Assembly (NCBI RefSeq): GCF_037137055.1
Contig: NZ_JBBBNY010000006.1
Location: 106,088 to 170,087, forward strand
Source: Frateuria_A yonginensis
GTDB taxonomy: Bacteria > Pseudomonadota > Gammaproteobacteria > Xanthomonadales > Rhodanobacteraceae
Length of the DNA stretch: 64,000 bases
Direction of reading: 5' to 3'
In this document: positions 1 to 8,258 of the stretch, piece by piece
Layout of the letters: the number at the start of each line of letters is the position of its first letter
Numbering within the stretch: position 1 is the first letter of the stretch
Translations under genes and position numbers: made by a program
Notes under the pieces: model-generated
Database searches by the model: none
The model's input: only the letters and a program-made list of their open reading frames with translations
What the model was told of the DNA's origin: nothing

Positions 1-415
1 CCCGCCGGCGCCGCAGCACCCAGACGGCCAGCGCCGCGCCCGCGAGCCCGAAGGCGGCCGCACGCGCCCGCGGCGAACGCCGCGCGTCGTCGAGCAGGCC
101 TTCGACCACGTTCACGCGGTCGGCCAGCAACAGCAGCATCCAGTGACGCATGTCGCTCTCGCTGCGCCGGAACGCGCGGCGCCGGATCCAGCCGCTCAGG
201 CCCGAGGGGGGCACGCTGGTACCGAACACCGGCGTGACGCCCGGGCGCTCCACCGAATGCAGGATCTCGACCGTCCGCCGCTGCTGCGTCGGGCGCTCCC
301 AATGTACGCCCTCGAGGCGTGGCAGCGTGCGCTCCATCGGCACGGCCGGGCGCCTGCCCGGATCGAGGTCCACGCCCCAGTCGGGGATCTGCGAACGGTC
401 TGAAGGCGGGTTCAT
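1..415 (-). CDS. Hypothetical protein, N-terminal 138 residues (runs off the window)
   Basis: The first 138 codons of a gene that continues beyond the left edge. The start is an ATG at 415, only 8 bp after the stop of the upstream alcohol dehydrogenase, so the two are probably one operon. The visible part has a charged N-terminus (begins MNPPSDRSQIPDWGVDLDPG), a central Arg-rich segment around residues 75-90, and near residues 122-132 an Ala/Gly/Leu-rich hydrophobic stretch that looks like a membrane segment followed by Arg residues. I do not recognise the family. Its job may relate to the dehydrogenase, but only position supports this. Confidence 0.6.
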   Translation of the reverse strand, partial: MNPPSDRSQIPDWGVDLDPGRRPAVPMERTLPRLEGVHWERPTQQRRTVEILHSVERPGVTPVFGTSVPPSGLSGWIRRRAFRRSESDMRHWMLLLLADRVNVVEGLLDDARRSPRARAAAFGLAGAALAVWVLRRRR

Positions 416-423
416 GGGTGGCC

Positions 424-1626
424 TCAGTGCAGTTGGACGGGCGCGGGAGAGGACGCGGCGGGCGCGACGTCGGCACGACCCGCGCGCGGCGGAACCAGTA
501 CGGTCTTGATGCAGCCGTCCTCCTTGGCGGAGAAGCGGTGGTAGGCCTCGTCCACCTCCTCCAGCGGCACCCGATGGGTGATCAGCTCGCGCGGCCTCAG
601 CCGGCCCGCACGGACGTGCTCGATCAGGTGCGGAAGATGCCGCTTCACGCTGGCCTGGTTCATGCGCAGGGTCAGGCCCTTGTTCATCGCGCTCCCGATC
701 GGCACCGCGTTGAAGGTCGGCCCGTACACGCCGACGATGGACACGTTGCCGCCGCGGCGCGCCGAGTTGATCGCCCAGTGCAGTGCGGTGGCGGCGCCGG
801 CCTGCAGCTTCATCTTCACGCCCACGAGGGTCTGCACGAGGTTGCCGTCGGCTTCGCAACCGACCGCGTCGATGCACACGTCCGCCCCCCGCCAGCCGGT
901 CATCTTCTTCAGGTGCACGGCCATGTCCTTCACTTCGCGGAAGTTGACCGTCTCGGCCTGGGCGAAGCGCCGCGCGAACTCCAGGCGGTAGTCGTACTGG
1001 TCCACCACGATCACCCGCCCGGCCCCCATCAGCCAGGCACAACGCGCGGCCATCAGGCCGATCGGTCCGGCGCCGAACACCACCACGGTGTCGTTCTCGT
1101 GGATGTCGCCCATCTCGGCGGCCTGGTAGCCGGTCGGTACCACGTCGGTGAGCAGCACGGCGTCCTCGATGTGGATGTCCGGCGGAATCACGGTGGGCCC
1201 GATGTCGGCGAACGGCACGCGCACGTATTCGGCCTGGCCGCCGTCATAGCCACCGGCGGTGTGCGAGTAGCCATAGGCGCCGCCGACCGCGGTCGCCTCG
1301 GGGTTGACGTTCTCGCAGTTGCCGTACAGCTCGCGCGAGCAGGAGGCGCAGGTGCCGCAGAACACGTTGAACGGTACCAGCACGTGGTCGCCGACCTGCA
1401 GATTGCGCACATTGGCGCCGACCTCTTCCACGATGCCGGTGAACTCGTGTCCGAAGATCGAGCCGACCCGCGTATCCGGAACCAGTCCGTGATAGAGGTG
1501 AAGGTCGGAGCCACAGATGCAGGCGCGGGTCACGCGCACGATGGCGTCATCCGGATGCTCGAGCACCGGGTCGGGCACCTGCGCGGCGCGCACGCGGTAC
1601 GGCCGACGGTAAGTGGTGGCGAGCAT
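424..1626 (-). CDS. Zinc-dependent alcohol dehydrogenase (formaldehyde/threonine dehydrogenase-like MDR family)
   Basis: A 400-residue cytoplasmic medium-chain dehydrogenase, expected to oxidise an alcohol or aldehyde adduct with NAD(P). Seen: catalytic zinc ligands Cys38 (ACICGSD) and His60-Glu61 (GHEFTG), the four-cysteine structural zinc lobe (Cys90, 93, 96, 104), and a Rossmann glycine motif FGAGPIGLMAAR near residue 190. Length and order fit the glutathione-independent formaldehyde dehydrogenase-like branch; the substrate cannot be read from sequence. The ATG at 1626 is preferred over one 24 nt upstream because a strong GGAGGAAGG ribosome site lies just before it. It leads an apparent operon with the hypothetical gene that starts 8 bp downstream. 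Confidence 0.88.
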   Translation of the reverse strand: MLATTYRRPYRVRAAQVPDPVLEHPDDAIVRVTRACICGSDLHLYHGLVPDTRVGSIFGHEFTGIVEEVGANVRNLQVGDHVLVPFNVFCGTCASCSRELYGNCENVNPEATAVGGAYGYSHTAGGYDGGQAEYVRVPFADIGPTVIPPDIHIEDAVLLTDVVPTGYQAAEMGDIHENDTVVVFGAGPIGLMAARCAWLMGAGRVIVVDQYDYRLEFARRFAQAETVNFREVKDMAVHLKKMTGWRGADVCIDAVGCEADGNLVQTLVGVKMKLQAGAATALHWAINSARRGGNVSIVGVYGPTFNAVPIGSAMNKGLTLRMNQASVKRHLPHLIEHVRAGRLRPRELITHRVPLEEVDEAYHRFSAKEDGCIKTVLVPPRAGRADVAPAASSPAPVQLH

Positions 1627-1817
1627 GTCCTTCCTCCCATGGGAATGCAAGGGCCGGCGACGCTAGCCAGCGGCATGTCGTCGCGACGGGAAGGTTTTGC
1701 GAGACCGGGTTGGACGTGTCGGCGACGACGCACGGCCCGCGCATGGCGCACGCTTGGTGCGCGCCGCCGGACACCGCGGCGCCGCCACCGGCCGCCGCGG
1801 GCCGGTGGCGGTCGGGC

Positions 1818-2363
1818 TCAGTGGTGCCTTGCGGCCGGGGCCGGCCGGGGTGCGCTGCGGGAGGTGTCCTGCACCGGTGGATTCTGGATCGGCGGGGACC
1901 GGAACCAGACCGGCTCCGGGGAGCGGCGCACGTACGGGTAGTTGCGCGGTTCGGCGCTACGGCTCTTCAGTGCCAGGCGATGCCCGTCGATGTGCACCCA
2001 GTACCAGGAACCGGGCGGCACCGGCGAGGTGGAGACGTAGACGAAGCGGGCGTCGTAGGTACCGTCCTCGCGCGGCGATGCCTGCAGGCCCAGGTTCATG
2101 ACGAACTGGCTGGCCACCGGACGTCCGTGGTCCTTGGCCGGGCCGGTGATCATCTGGTCCAGCGTCTGCCTGAGCAGCCGGTCGTAGCGCGGCGCCAGTT
2201 GCTCGGAGGGCGAGACGCTGGTGACGTTGCCGTGGCTGTCGACCTGGACCAGCACCGGCAGCACCCTGGGGGTGAAGTGGTTGAGGGAGAACGACGTGTC
2301 CGCAAGGGTCGCCTGGCTGGCCGCCAGCGAGCCGAGCAGGAGGAGGGAGCAGTACGTTTTCAT
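1818..2363 (-). CDS. Secreted hypothetical protein
   Basis: A 181-residue protein with a typical signal peptide (MKTYCSLLLLGSLAASQATLA), so probably periplasmic or outer-membrane associated. The ATG at 2363 follows a GGGAGG site and places the signal at the very N-terminus; the longer reading frame (to 2399) would bury it. The mature part has a Val/Gln/Asp-rich region and a segment containing SWYWVHIDGHRLAL, then a Pro-rich tail. No family recognised. It stands alone, with about 190 bp to the dehydrogenase gene on one side and a divergent GST gene on the other. Confidence 0.65.
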   Translation of the reverse strand: MKTYCSLLLLGSLAASQATLADTSFSLNHFTPRVLPVLVQVDSHGNVTSVSPSEQLAPRYDRLLRQTLDQMITGPAKDHGRPVASQFVMNLGLQASPREDGTYDARFVYVSTSPVPPGSWYWVHIDGHRLALKSRSAEPRNYPYVRRSPEPVWFRSPPIQNPPVQDTSRSAPRPAPAARHH

Positions 2364-2491
2364 GACGACCTCCCGGCTGGGTTTACCGGAGAAGGTCATG
2401 GTAGTCCCGCCGGGCCGCGCCTGCCAGTCGGCGGCAGGCGGGTGTCGATGTCACGTTGCGTCGCGCGTCGTGTAGGCGAAACCCCGCCCCG

Positions 2492-3251
2492 GTGTCCTCC
2501 GTGTCCGAGCTGCCCCGCCTCTACGCCCACCCGTTCTCCTCCTACTCCCGGAAGGTGCTGATCGCGCTATACGAGCACGGCACACCGTTCGAGTACCGCT
2601 CCCTCGAGGAACCCACGGCCCGCGAGGAGCTGGCCGCACTGTGGCCGTTGCGCCGCTACCCCGTGCTGGTCGACCGCGGGCGCACCGTGCTGGAGGCCAC
2701 CTGCATCATCGAGTACCTGGACCTCCACCACCCGGGTCCGCGTCGCCTGCTGCCCGCGGACGCCGAGGCGGCGCTGGACGTGCGCATGCTCGATCGCGTG
2801 TTCGACAACTGCGTGTCCACGCCACAGCAGAAGGTAGTGTTCGACGCACTGCGCCCGGGGGATCGGCGCGACGCCTACGTCGTGGCCGAGGCCCGGGCCA
2901 TGCTGGAAACGGCCGATGCGTGGCTGGATCGCCGCATGACCGGGCGCGACCGGCCGCCGGCGGGAGCTTCAGCCTGGCCGACTGCGCCGCCGCGCCGTTC
3001 CTGTTCGACGCCGACTGGACCCACCCGATCGACCCGCGCTTCGTCCACCTGCGCGCCTACCGCGCCCGCCTGCTGGCGCGCCCTTCCTCCGCCCGCGTCG
3101 TGGACGAGGCGCGCCCCTTCGCCTCGACTTCCCGCTCGGCGCGCCCGACCGCGACCGAGCCACCGCCTGGAGCCAAGCCCATGACCGACCCCGCCGCACT
3201 CGTTCCCGCCGCCGAACTGGCTGCGCGCAACCGCCTGCGTTTTCCCAATGA
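2492..3251 (+). pseudogene. Glutathione S-transferase, frameshifted twice
   Basis: The first frame (GTG at 2492 or 2501) encodes an N-terminal thioredoxin-fold GST domain (LYAHPFSSYSRKVLIAL, then a VLEATCIIEYLD motif). The helical domain continues in a second frame from about 2965 (SFSLADCAAAPFLFDADW), and the expected C-terminal end (LRLDFPLGAPDRD) is in the third frame after about 3113. Both shifts are what single-base deletions would give. Without correction the protein is truncated or scrambled after about residue 160. The corrected frame reads on to 3251, overlapping the start of the DUF899 gene. Either a decayed gene or two consensus errors. Confidence 0.7.
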
Positions 3252-3894
3252 GAGCGACGCCTACCGCCGCGCGCGGCAGGCGCTGCTGGCCGAGGAGATC
3301 GAACTGCGCCGCCACATCGAGCGCGTCGCCGAGATGCGCCGCGCGCTGCCCCCGGGCGGTGCGGTGACCGGCGATTATCGCTTCGAGGGCACGCAGGGAC
3401 CGGTCGACTTCGCCGGGCTGTTCGGCGACAAGCAGACCCTGGTGGTCTACAGCTGGATGTTCGGCCCGCAACGCGCGCGCCCCTGCCCGATGTGCACCTC
3501 GCTGCTCAGCGCCTGGGACGGCGAGGCGCGCGACATCGGGCAGCGCGTGGCGCTGGCGGTGGTGGCGCGCTCGCCGATCGACCGGCTGACCGCGTTCGCG
3601 CGCGAGCGCGGCTGGCGCCACCTGAGACTCTATTCGGACCTGGACGGCGCCTACAGCCGCGACTACTTCGCGGTGGACGCGCAGGGCGGCGACGGCGACC
3701 AGGCGGCCTTCAACGTGTTCACCCGGCGCGACGGCGTGATCCGCCACTTCTGGAGCGGCGAGATGGGCTTCGAGACCGCCGACCCCGGGCAGGACCCGCG
3801 CGGCGCGCCGGACCTGATGCCGCTGTGGACCGTGCTCGACTGCACGCCGGAGGGGCGCGGCACGGACTGGTACCCGAGCCTGGATTACGCCTGA
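3181..3894 (+). CDS. DUF899 family thioredoxin-like protein
   Basis: A 237-residue cytoplasmic protein of the DUF899 (COG4312) family, predicted dithiol-disulfide oxidoreductases. Evidence: the conserved block VVYSWMFGPQ followed by the CPMC active-site-like pair Cys102/Cys105, then LYSDLDGAYSRDYF, and the C-terminal WTVLDCTPEGRG motif, all in family order and usual length. The ATG at 3181 follows a GGAG. In related bacteria the gene sits beside GST genes, as here. The redox partner is unknown. Confidence 0.85.
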   Translation: MTDPAALVPAAELAARNRLRFPNESDAYRRARQALLAEEIELRRHIERVAEMRRALPPGGAVTGDYRFEGTQGPVDFAGLFGDKQTLVVYSWMFGPQRARPCPMCTSLLSAWDGEARDIGQRVALAVVARSPIDRLTAFARERGWRHLRLYSDLDGAYSRDYFAVDAQGGDGDQAAFNVFTRRDGVIRHFWSGEMGFETADPGQDPRGAPDLMPLWTVLDCTPEGRGTDWYPSLDYA

Positions 3895-3939
3895 GCGCCG
3901 CCCTCCGGGCGAAGGGCGCAGGCAACGGTGCGGCGCCAC

Positions 3940-4667
3940 TCAGGCGCCGCCGAGGTTGCGCATCAGGGCCATCGACGAAGCAGCTGCTGCCGGTGACTGG
4001 CTGGCCTCGTCCGAGGCCAGGAACAGCGCGGCGTTGACCAGCTCCTGCGGCCGTCCCGGGCGATGCATCGGGATCTGCCGGCGGTCGTGCCCGGCGCGCT
4101 GCGGGTCGTGGATCCTGTTCGCGGTCAGCGGCGTCTCGATCAGTCCGGGCGCGACAGTGTTCAAGCGCACGCCGCGGCCCGCCAGCTCCAGCGCCAGCGT
4201 GCGCGTCAGCGAACGCAGCGCCGCCTTGGCCGCGTCGTAGGCGGCGCTGCCCGGCAGGGAGATTTCCTCGTGCACCGAGGTGATGTTGACGATGGCGCCG
4301 GCCCGCGCGGCCGCCTGGCACAGCAGCCACGGCGCCAGCAGGTCCACGCCGAGGGTGCGCTGGACTTCCTCCAGCGTGGTGTCGAGCGGGTCGCTGTGCG
4401 GTGCGCCCACGCCAGCACGTGCAGGCCGCCCATGCGTTCCATCGCCTGTGCGAAGAAGCGGCTGGCGTCGCGCGGGTCGGCGAAATCCGCCTGCAGCACC
4501 CGGCACGGCGACCGGCCGCGCGCACCTGCGCCGCGGTGTCCTGCGCGCCTGCGGCATCGGCGTGGTAGTGCACCAGCACGTCGGCGCCTTCGCGCGCGAA
4601 GGTCACGGCGATCGCCTTGCCGATGCCGCTGAACCGGTCACCAGGCGATGCGGTTCCGGAGTCTCAT
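3940..4667 (-). pseudogene. Short-chain dehydrogenase/reductase with several deletions
   Basis: Recognisable SDR pieces in three frames. From the ATG at 4667: MRLRNRIA, then a damaged nucleotide-binding loop, FAREGADVLVHYHADAAGAQ in one frame, LQADFADPRDASRFFAQAMERMGG in another, and ITSVHEEISLPGSAAYDAAKAAL (Tyr-x-x-x-Lys catalytic pair) in a third. Compared with the family, the segment that should contain the NNAG motif is missing (about 14-15 nt), the TGxxxGIG loop is shortened, and the C-terminal FVDG motif is shifted. At least five lesions. Almost certainly not functional if the sequence is right. Convergent with the DUF899 gene. Confidence 0.75.
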
Positions 4668-4717
4668 CGTCGGTGGCCTCGCTCGGGTTCCACCATCGGG
4701 GCTGGAACCATCGGACG

Positions 4718-4897
4718 CTAGCCGCGCCGCCCGTCATGCTCGCCGTCGCGCCGGCGGACGATGCCCTGCCCGCTGGCGGGCTCGTGATACCCCTGCTTGG
4801 AGGCCGCCTGCGGCTGGCGGCGGTTCTCGATGTCCTTGGGCTCGTCCTTCATGCCGGACTTGTGTTGCGCGTTGAGTTTCTGCTGATCGGGGCGCAT
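4718..4897 (-). CDS. Small hydrophilic hypothetical protein (59 residues)
   Basis: A 59-residue reading frame with an ATG at 4897 preceded by AGGAGAG. The product is very hydrophilic, rich in Gln, Lys, Arg, Asp and Gly (begins MRPDQQKLNAQHKSGMKDEP), with no membrane or secretion signal and no cysteine. Composition resembles small disordered stress-related proteins of soil proteobacteria, which is only an analogy. It lies 50 bp upstream of the broken SDR gene on the same strand. Confidence 0.55.
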   Translation of the reverse strand: MRPDQQKLNAQHKSGMKDEPKDIENRRQPQAASKQGYHEPASGQGIVRRRDGEHDGRRG

Positions 4898-5234
4898 GCG
4901 GCTCTCCTGTGTGGAACGATCGGGCGCGGTGCTTCCGCGTCGTCCCCGAGGCTAGGCAAGACGGCGTTAGCACCGCCGCAGCGACACGTGAGGCGATGTC
5001 GACGCGGCCTGCGGCCTGCCGTGCAACCGTCCTGCCGAGGTGCGCGCGAACGCGTTCACGCCTGCCCCACGATGGCGTCCCTAGTGTCACGATGGGATGC
5101 CGCGCGGGCCTGGCCGTCGAGGATGGCTGAAGGCATGGCGCGCGCGGAACGTCCCTGCCACCGGACGGCTACGCCCGGTTTCTCTCGCTGCCTGACGCGC
5201 CGGAGAGCCGGCGCACCACCCGGAGGACCACCGC
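4898..5234. other. Intergenic region, 337 bp
   Basis: Lies between the divergent small gene (ends at its start, 4897) and the S8 protease. It must hold both promoters, but I see no convincing -35/-10 pair, RNA gene or repeat. A GGAGG ribosome site for the protease lies at about 5221-5226. Confidence 0.4.
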
Positions 5235-6866
5235 ATGACCCACCGTCTCGCGATCAAGGCGCTGCTGGGCGCCTCCATTGCGCTCGCGCTGTCCCTGTCC
5301 GCCCACGCGGCCACGCCGTCCGCTCCGGACGACGCCCGTTTCGACCTCGGCAGCCTGGCGCCGAACGGCCACTATGACCGCTTCATCGTCACCTATCGCG
5401 ACGGCAGTACCGAGCGCGCCGACCGCGCCGCCCTGCTGCAGAACCTCGGCGCCGCGATCGACCGCGCGGGACTCGATCGTGCCAGCCTCGCCGCCGGCCG
5501 TACCGCCGTACGCGCGAGCTACCAGCGCAAGCTCGCCACCGGCGCGGACCTGATCCGCACCTCGCGCAAGCTCGATCGGGCCGAGGCGGCCAGCCTGATC
5601 CGCCAGATCGCCGCCGACCCGGCGGTGCAGTACGTCGCGCCGGACGTGATGCTGCAGCGGGTGCGCGACCTGCGCGCGCCGGACGGCCTGCAGCCGCAGA
5701 CCTTCACGCCCAGCGACACCTACTACCCCGCCTACCAGTGGAACCTGAAGGCGCCCGATGGCAGCATCACCTTCTTCGGCGACGCCAACCACGGCGGCAC
5801 GCGGGTCAACGACGCCTGGGACCTCGCCGACGGCACCGGCGTGGTGATCGCCGTGCTCGACACCGGCATCACCCGCCACGTCGACGTGAACACCAAGCTC
5901 GCCGACGCCGGCTACGACTTCATCAGCGACGCCTTCGTCTCCGGCCGGCCGACCGACGACCGCGTGCCCGGCGGCTGGGACCTGGGCGACTGGACCACCA
6001 CCGAGCCGTGGCTGTCCGCGTGCACCGACGAGAGCCATCCGCCGGAGGACAGCTCCTGGCACGGCACCCACGTGGCCAGCACCGCCGGCGCCGAGATCAC
6101 CGACAACGCGATGGGCATGGCGGGCATCGCCTTCCACGCCAGGGTGCTGCCGGTGCGCGTGCTCGGCCATTGCGGCGGCTACACCAGCGACATCGCCGAC
6201 GCGATCGTCTGGGCGGCAGGGGGCAAGGTCGAGGGCGTGCCGCGCAACAAGCACCCGGCGCAGGTGATCAACCTGAGCCTGGGCGGCGCCGGCCGCTGCC
6301 ATCCCAACGACGTGACCGCCAGGGCCGTGGCCAAGGCCAATCAGCTCGGTGCCGTGGTGGTGGTGTCCGCCGGCAACAACGCCGACGATGCGGCGAAGTA
6401 CACCCCGGCGGGCTGCCCCGGCGTCATCACCGTGGCCTCCACCGGCATCACCAGCCGTCGCGCCTACTACTCAAACTACGGCCACGCGGTGGAGATCGCC
6501 GCGCCCGGCGGCGGCGTCTACCAGGACGACGATCCGGACACCGGCGTGCTGTCCTACGACGGCTTCGTGTGGCAGGCGCTGAACAACGGCACCACCACGC
6601 CGGTGCCCGAAGGCACCACCTACGCCGGCTACGCCGGCACCTCGCAGGCCGCACCGCACGTGACCGGCACGGTGGCGCTCATGCAGAGCGCACGCAAGGC
6701 GCTGTGCCTGCCGCCGCTGAAGCCCAGGCAGGTGCTCGCCGTGCTGCAGGAAACCGCCTACCGCCCGATGATCCCGCCCAAGGGCAAGTACTCGATCGGC
6801 GCGGGCATACTCGATGCGGCCGCCGCGGTGGAGGGCGCCGTCAACTTCACCCCGCACGGCCACTAG
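5235..6866 (+). CDS. Secreted subtilisin-like serine protease (S8 family), copy 1
   Basis: A 543-residue exported protease. Residues 1-26 form a Sec signal peptide ending AHA. A propeptide follows (FIVTYRDG at about 50, S8 inhibitor-like), then the catalytic domain from about residue 165. The triad is visible: Asp209 (AVLDTGI), His276 (SSWHGTHVAST), Ser470 (AGTSQAAPH), with oxyanion Asn381 (SAGNN). The usual GTSMAAPH reads GTSQAAPH. The insert rich in Cys and Trp before the His (about 245-270) is typical of Xanthomonadales extracellular proteases. No C-terminal P/proprotein domain. A closely similar paralogue lies at 30689. A strong terminator follows directly. Confidence 0.93.
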   Translation: MTHRLAIKALLGASIALALSLSAHAATPSAPDDARFDLGSLAPNGHYDRFIVTYRDGSTERADRAALLQNLGAAIDRAGLDRASLAAGRTAVRASYQRKLATGADLIRTSRKLDRAEAASLIRQIAADPAVQYVAPDVMLQRVRDLRAPDGLQPQTFTPSDTYYPAYQWNLKAPDGSITFFGDANHGGTRVNDAWDLADGTGVVIAVLDTGITRHVDVNTKLADAGYDFISDAFVSGRPTDDRVPGGWDLGDWTTTEPWLSACTDESHPPEDSSWHGTHVASTAGAEITDNAMGMAGIAFHARVLPVRVLGHCGGYTSDIADAIVWAAGGKVEGVPRNKHPAQVINLSLGGAGRCHPNDVTARAVAKANQLGAVVVVSAGNNADDAAKYTPAGCPGVITVASTGITSRRAYYSNYGHAVEIAAPGGGVYQDDDPDTGVLSYDGFVWQALNNGTTTPVPEGTTYAGYAGTSQAAPHVTGTVALMQSARKALCLPPLKPRQVLAVLQETAYRPMIPPKGKYSIGAGILDAAAAVEGAVNFTPHGH

Positions 6867-6886
6867 CCGGCGGGACCGTGCGACGG

Positions 6887-6913
6887 GAGGCGGGCGGCGG
6901 CCCGCCTCTTTTT
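6887..6913 (+). terminator. Rho-independent terminator after S8 protease copy 1
   Basis: A perfect 9-bp stem (GAGGCGGGC / GCCCGCCTC) with loop GGCG, followed by five T, starting 20 bp after the protease stop codon. Confidence 0.85.
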
Positions 6914-7097
6914 CTTGTTCTTGGCGCGACGTCGATCGTCGCCGAGGCGCAGCGGACGGGATCGCCGCCGGCGCGTGGCGATAACACCGCACCAACGGCA
7001 CCGTCACCCCGGCGGACGACAATGGTCGTTGCCCGCCCACGGCGCGTCGCTGGCCTCCGACCCGCCGCGCGCGGACAGCACACCGACGGAGGCCCCC

Positions 7098-7613
7098 ATG
7101 AAAACCCGCTGTGTCTTCAGCACCCCCGACCTTTCCGCCGCGCGCGTGGCCATGGACGCCGCCCGCCGTGCCGGCGTACCCGACAACGACATCTCGCTGA
7201 TCGCCCGCGAGGACATCGAACTGGAGCAGATTCCCGACCACCTGATGGTCGGCCGCACCGACTTCTACCCGGCCGCCGCACGCGGCTTGCTGTGCGGCGG
7301 CGCCACCGGCGTGCTGCTCGGCCTGCTCGCGATCGCCGTGCCGCCGCTGGGCGTCACGCTGGCGGGCGCCGCCGCCATCGCGCTGGCCGGGGCGGCGGTG
7401 GGCGGCTGGACCGGCGCACTGGTGGGCACCGACGTGCCGGACGTGGTGCACCGGCGCTTCAAGCGCGAAATCGACGCGGGCCGCATCCTGGTGGTGATCG
7501 ACGCGAACAGGGACCTGCTCGCGCTGGCCGGCCCCGCGATCGCCGCCACCGGCGCCACGCACCTGCCCCTGCACGCGCACGAGGCGGAGACGCTGCATCT
7601 GGCGGGAACGTGA
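7098..7613 (+). CDS. Glycine-zipper membrane-associated stress-type protein
   Basis: A 171-residue protein with an N-terminal ferredoxin-like part (residues 1-50, CVFSTPDLSAARVAMDAAR) resembling the YflT/general-stress-protein 17M domain, then a Gly/Ala/Leu-rich hydrophobic double segment (about 60-110) that should cross or embed in the membrane as a hairpin, then a short alpha/beta tail (GRILVVIDANRD). The ATG at 7098 follows GGAGG. A related protein of the same architecture is at 29493, also next to an S8 protease. Function unknown; such proteins are often general-stress induced. Confidence 0.7.
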   Translation: MKTRCVFSTPDLSAARVAMDAARRAGVPDNDISLIAREDIELEQIPDHLMVGRTDFYPAAARGLLCGGATGVLLGLLAIAVPPLGVTLAGAAAIALAGAAVGGWTGALVGTDVPDVVHRRFKREIDAGRILVVIDANRDLLALAGPAIAATGATHLPLHAHEAETLHLAGT

Positions 7614-7727
7614 GTCTGCGTGGCATGCGTGGTCGGCGCATGTCAGCACTCGCCCGCCCCGGCTGCCGAGCAGTCCGCTTCGCATCGCGCTAGGCTCGGA
7701 ACCGCCTGGTGAAGCGAGGGCAGATGC

Positions 7728-8198
7728 ATGATCGAAGCGTTCAAGAAAGGCACGCCGGCCGAGGTCTGGCAGGCGCTGGTGAAGGAAGCGGCGGGACGCA
7801 CGGGCCATCCGCTCGACGAGTCGCGCGAGAGCTACCTGGTGTTCGTGCTGTTGCGCTACCAGGGCGACACGCTGCTGCTTTCGCACGTGCAGGGGGTGGA
7901 GTGGATGGAGGCGCAGGCCCGCATGGGCAGCGCACGCGCCGACGCCCTGCGCGACGTGGGCGACCGCTGCCTGCTGGTGGCCGGCCTGTTCCCCGGCCTG
8001 GCCGAGCGGCGGCGGGTCAGCGTGGAGTACTTCATCGACCTCGGCCGCAGCGCCTACCAGGGCGTGGCCGACGCCAGCCGGCAGGCCTACGCGGCGCTCT
8101 ACGCACAACTGGCCCGCAGCTACCTCGAGCTGGTCGCGACCCTCAACGCGATGCGCTCGGCGCCGATCCCGGCGAACGCGATCCGTTTCGTGCACTGA
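7728..8198 (+). CDS. Conserved hypothetical protein, helical
   Basis: A 156-residue cytoplasmic protein without signal or membrane segment. It is mostly helical, with a central VSVEYFIDLGRSAYQGVADA segment. This looks like a conserved Xanthomonadales hypothetical whose genes occur singly, but I cannot name a domain. The ATG at 7728 is the only sensible start. It is convergent with the CapA-like gene across a hairpin at 8206-8244. Confidence 0.6.
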   Translation: MIEAFKKGTPAEVWQALVKEAAGRTGHPLDESRESYLVFVLLRYQGDTLLLSHVQGVEWMEAQARMGSARADALRDVGDRCLLVAGLFPGLAERRRVSVEYFIDLGRSAYQGVADASRQAYAALYAQLARSYLELVATLNAMRSAPIPANAIRFVH

Positions 8199-8205
8199 CG
8201 ACACA

Positions 8206-8244
8206 TGCCTGGCGGATGTTCCGGTCACGGGCACCCGCCAGGCA
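8206..8244. terminator. Hairpin between convergent genes
   Basis: TGCCTGGCGG pairs with CCGCCAGGCA across a 19-nt loop, 8 bp after the stop of the upstream gene and 14 bp from the stop of the opposing one. No T-tract, so it is at best a weak bidirectional terminator. Confidence 0.4.
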
Positions 8245-8258
8245 CGCCCGCGGCTTGG

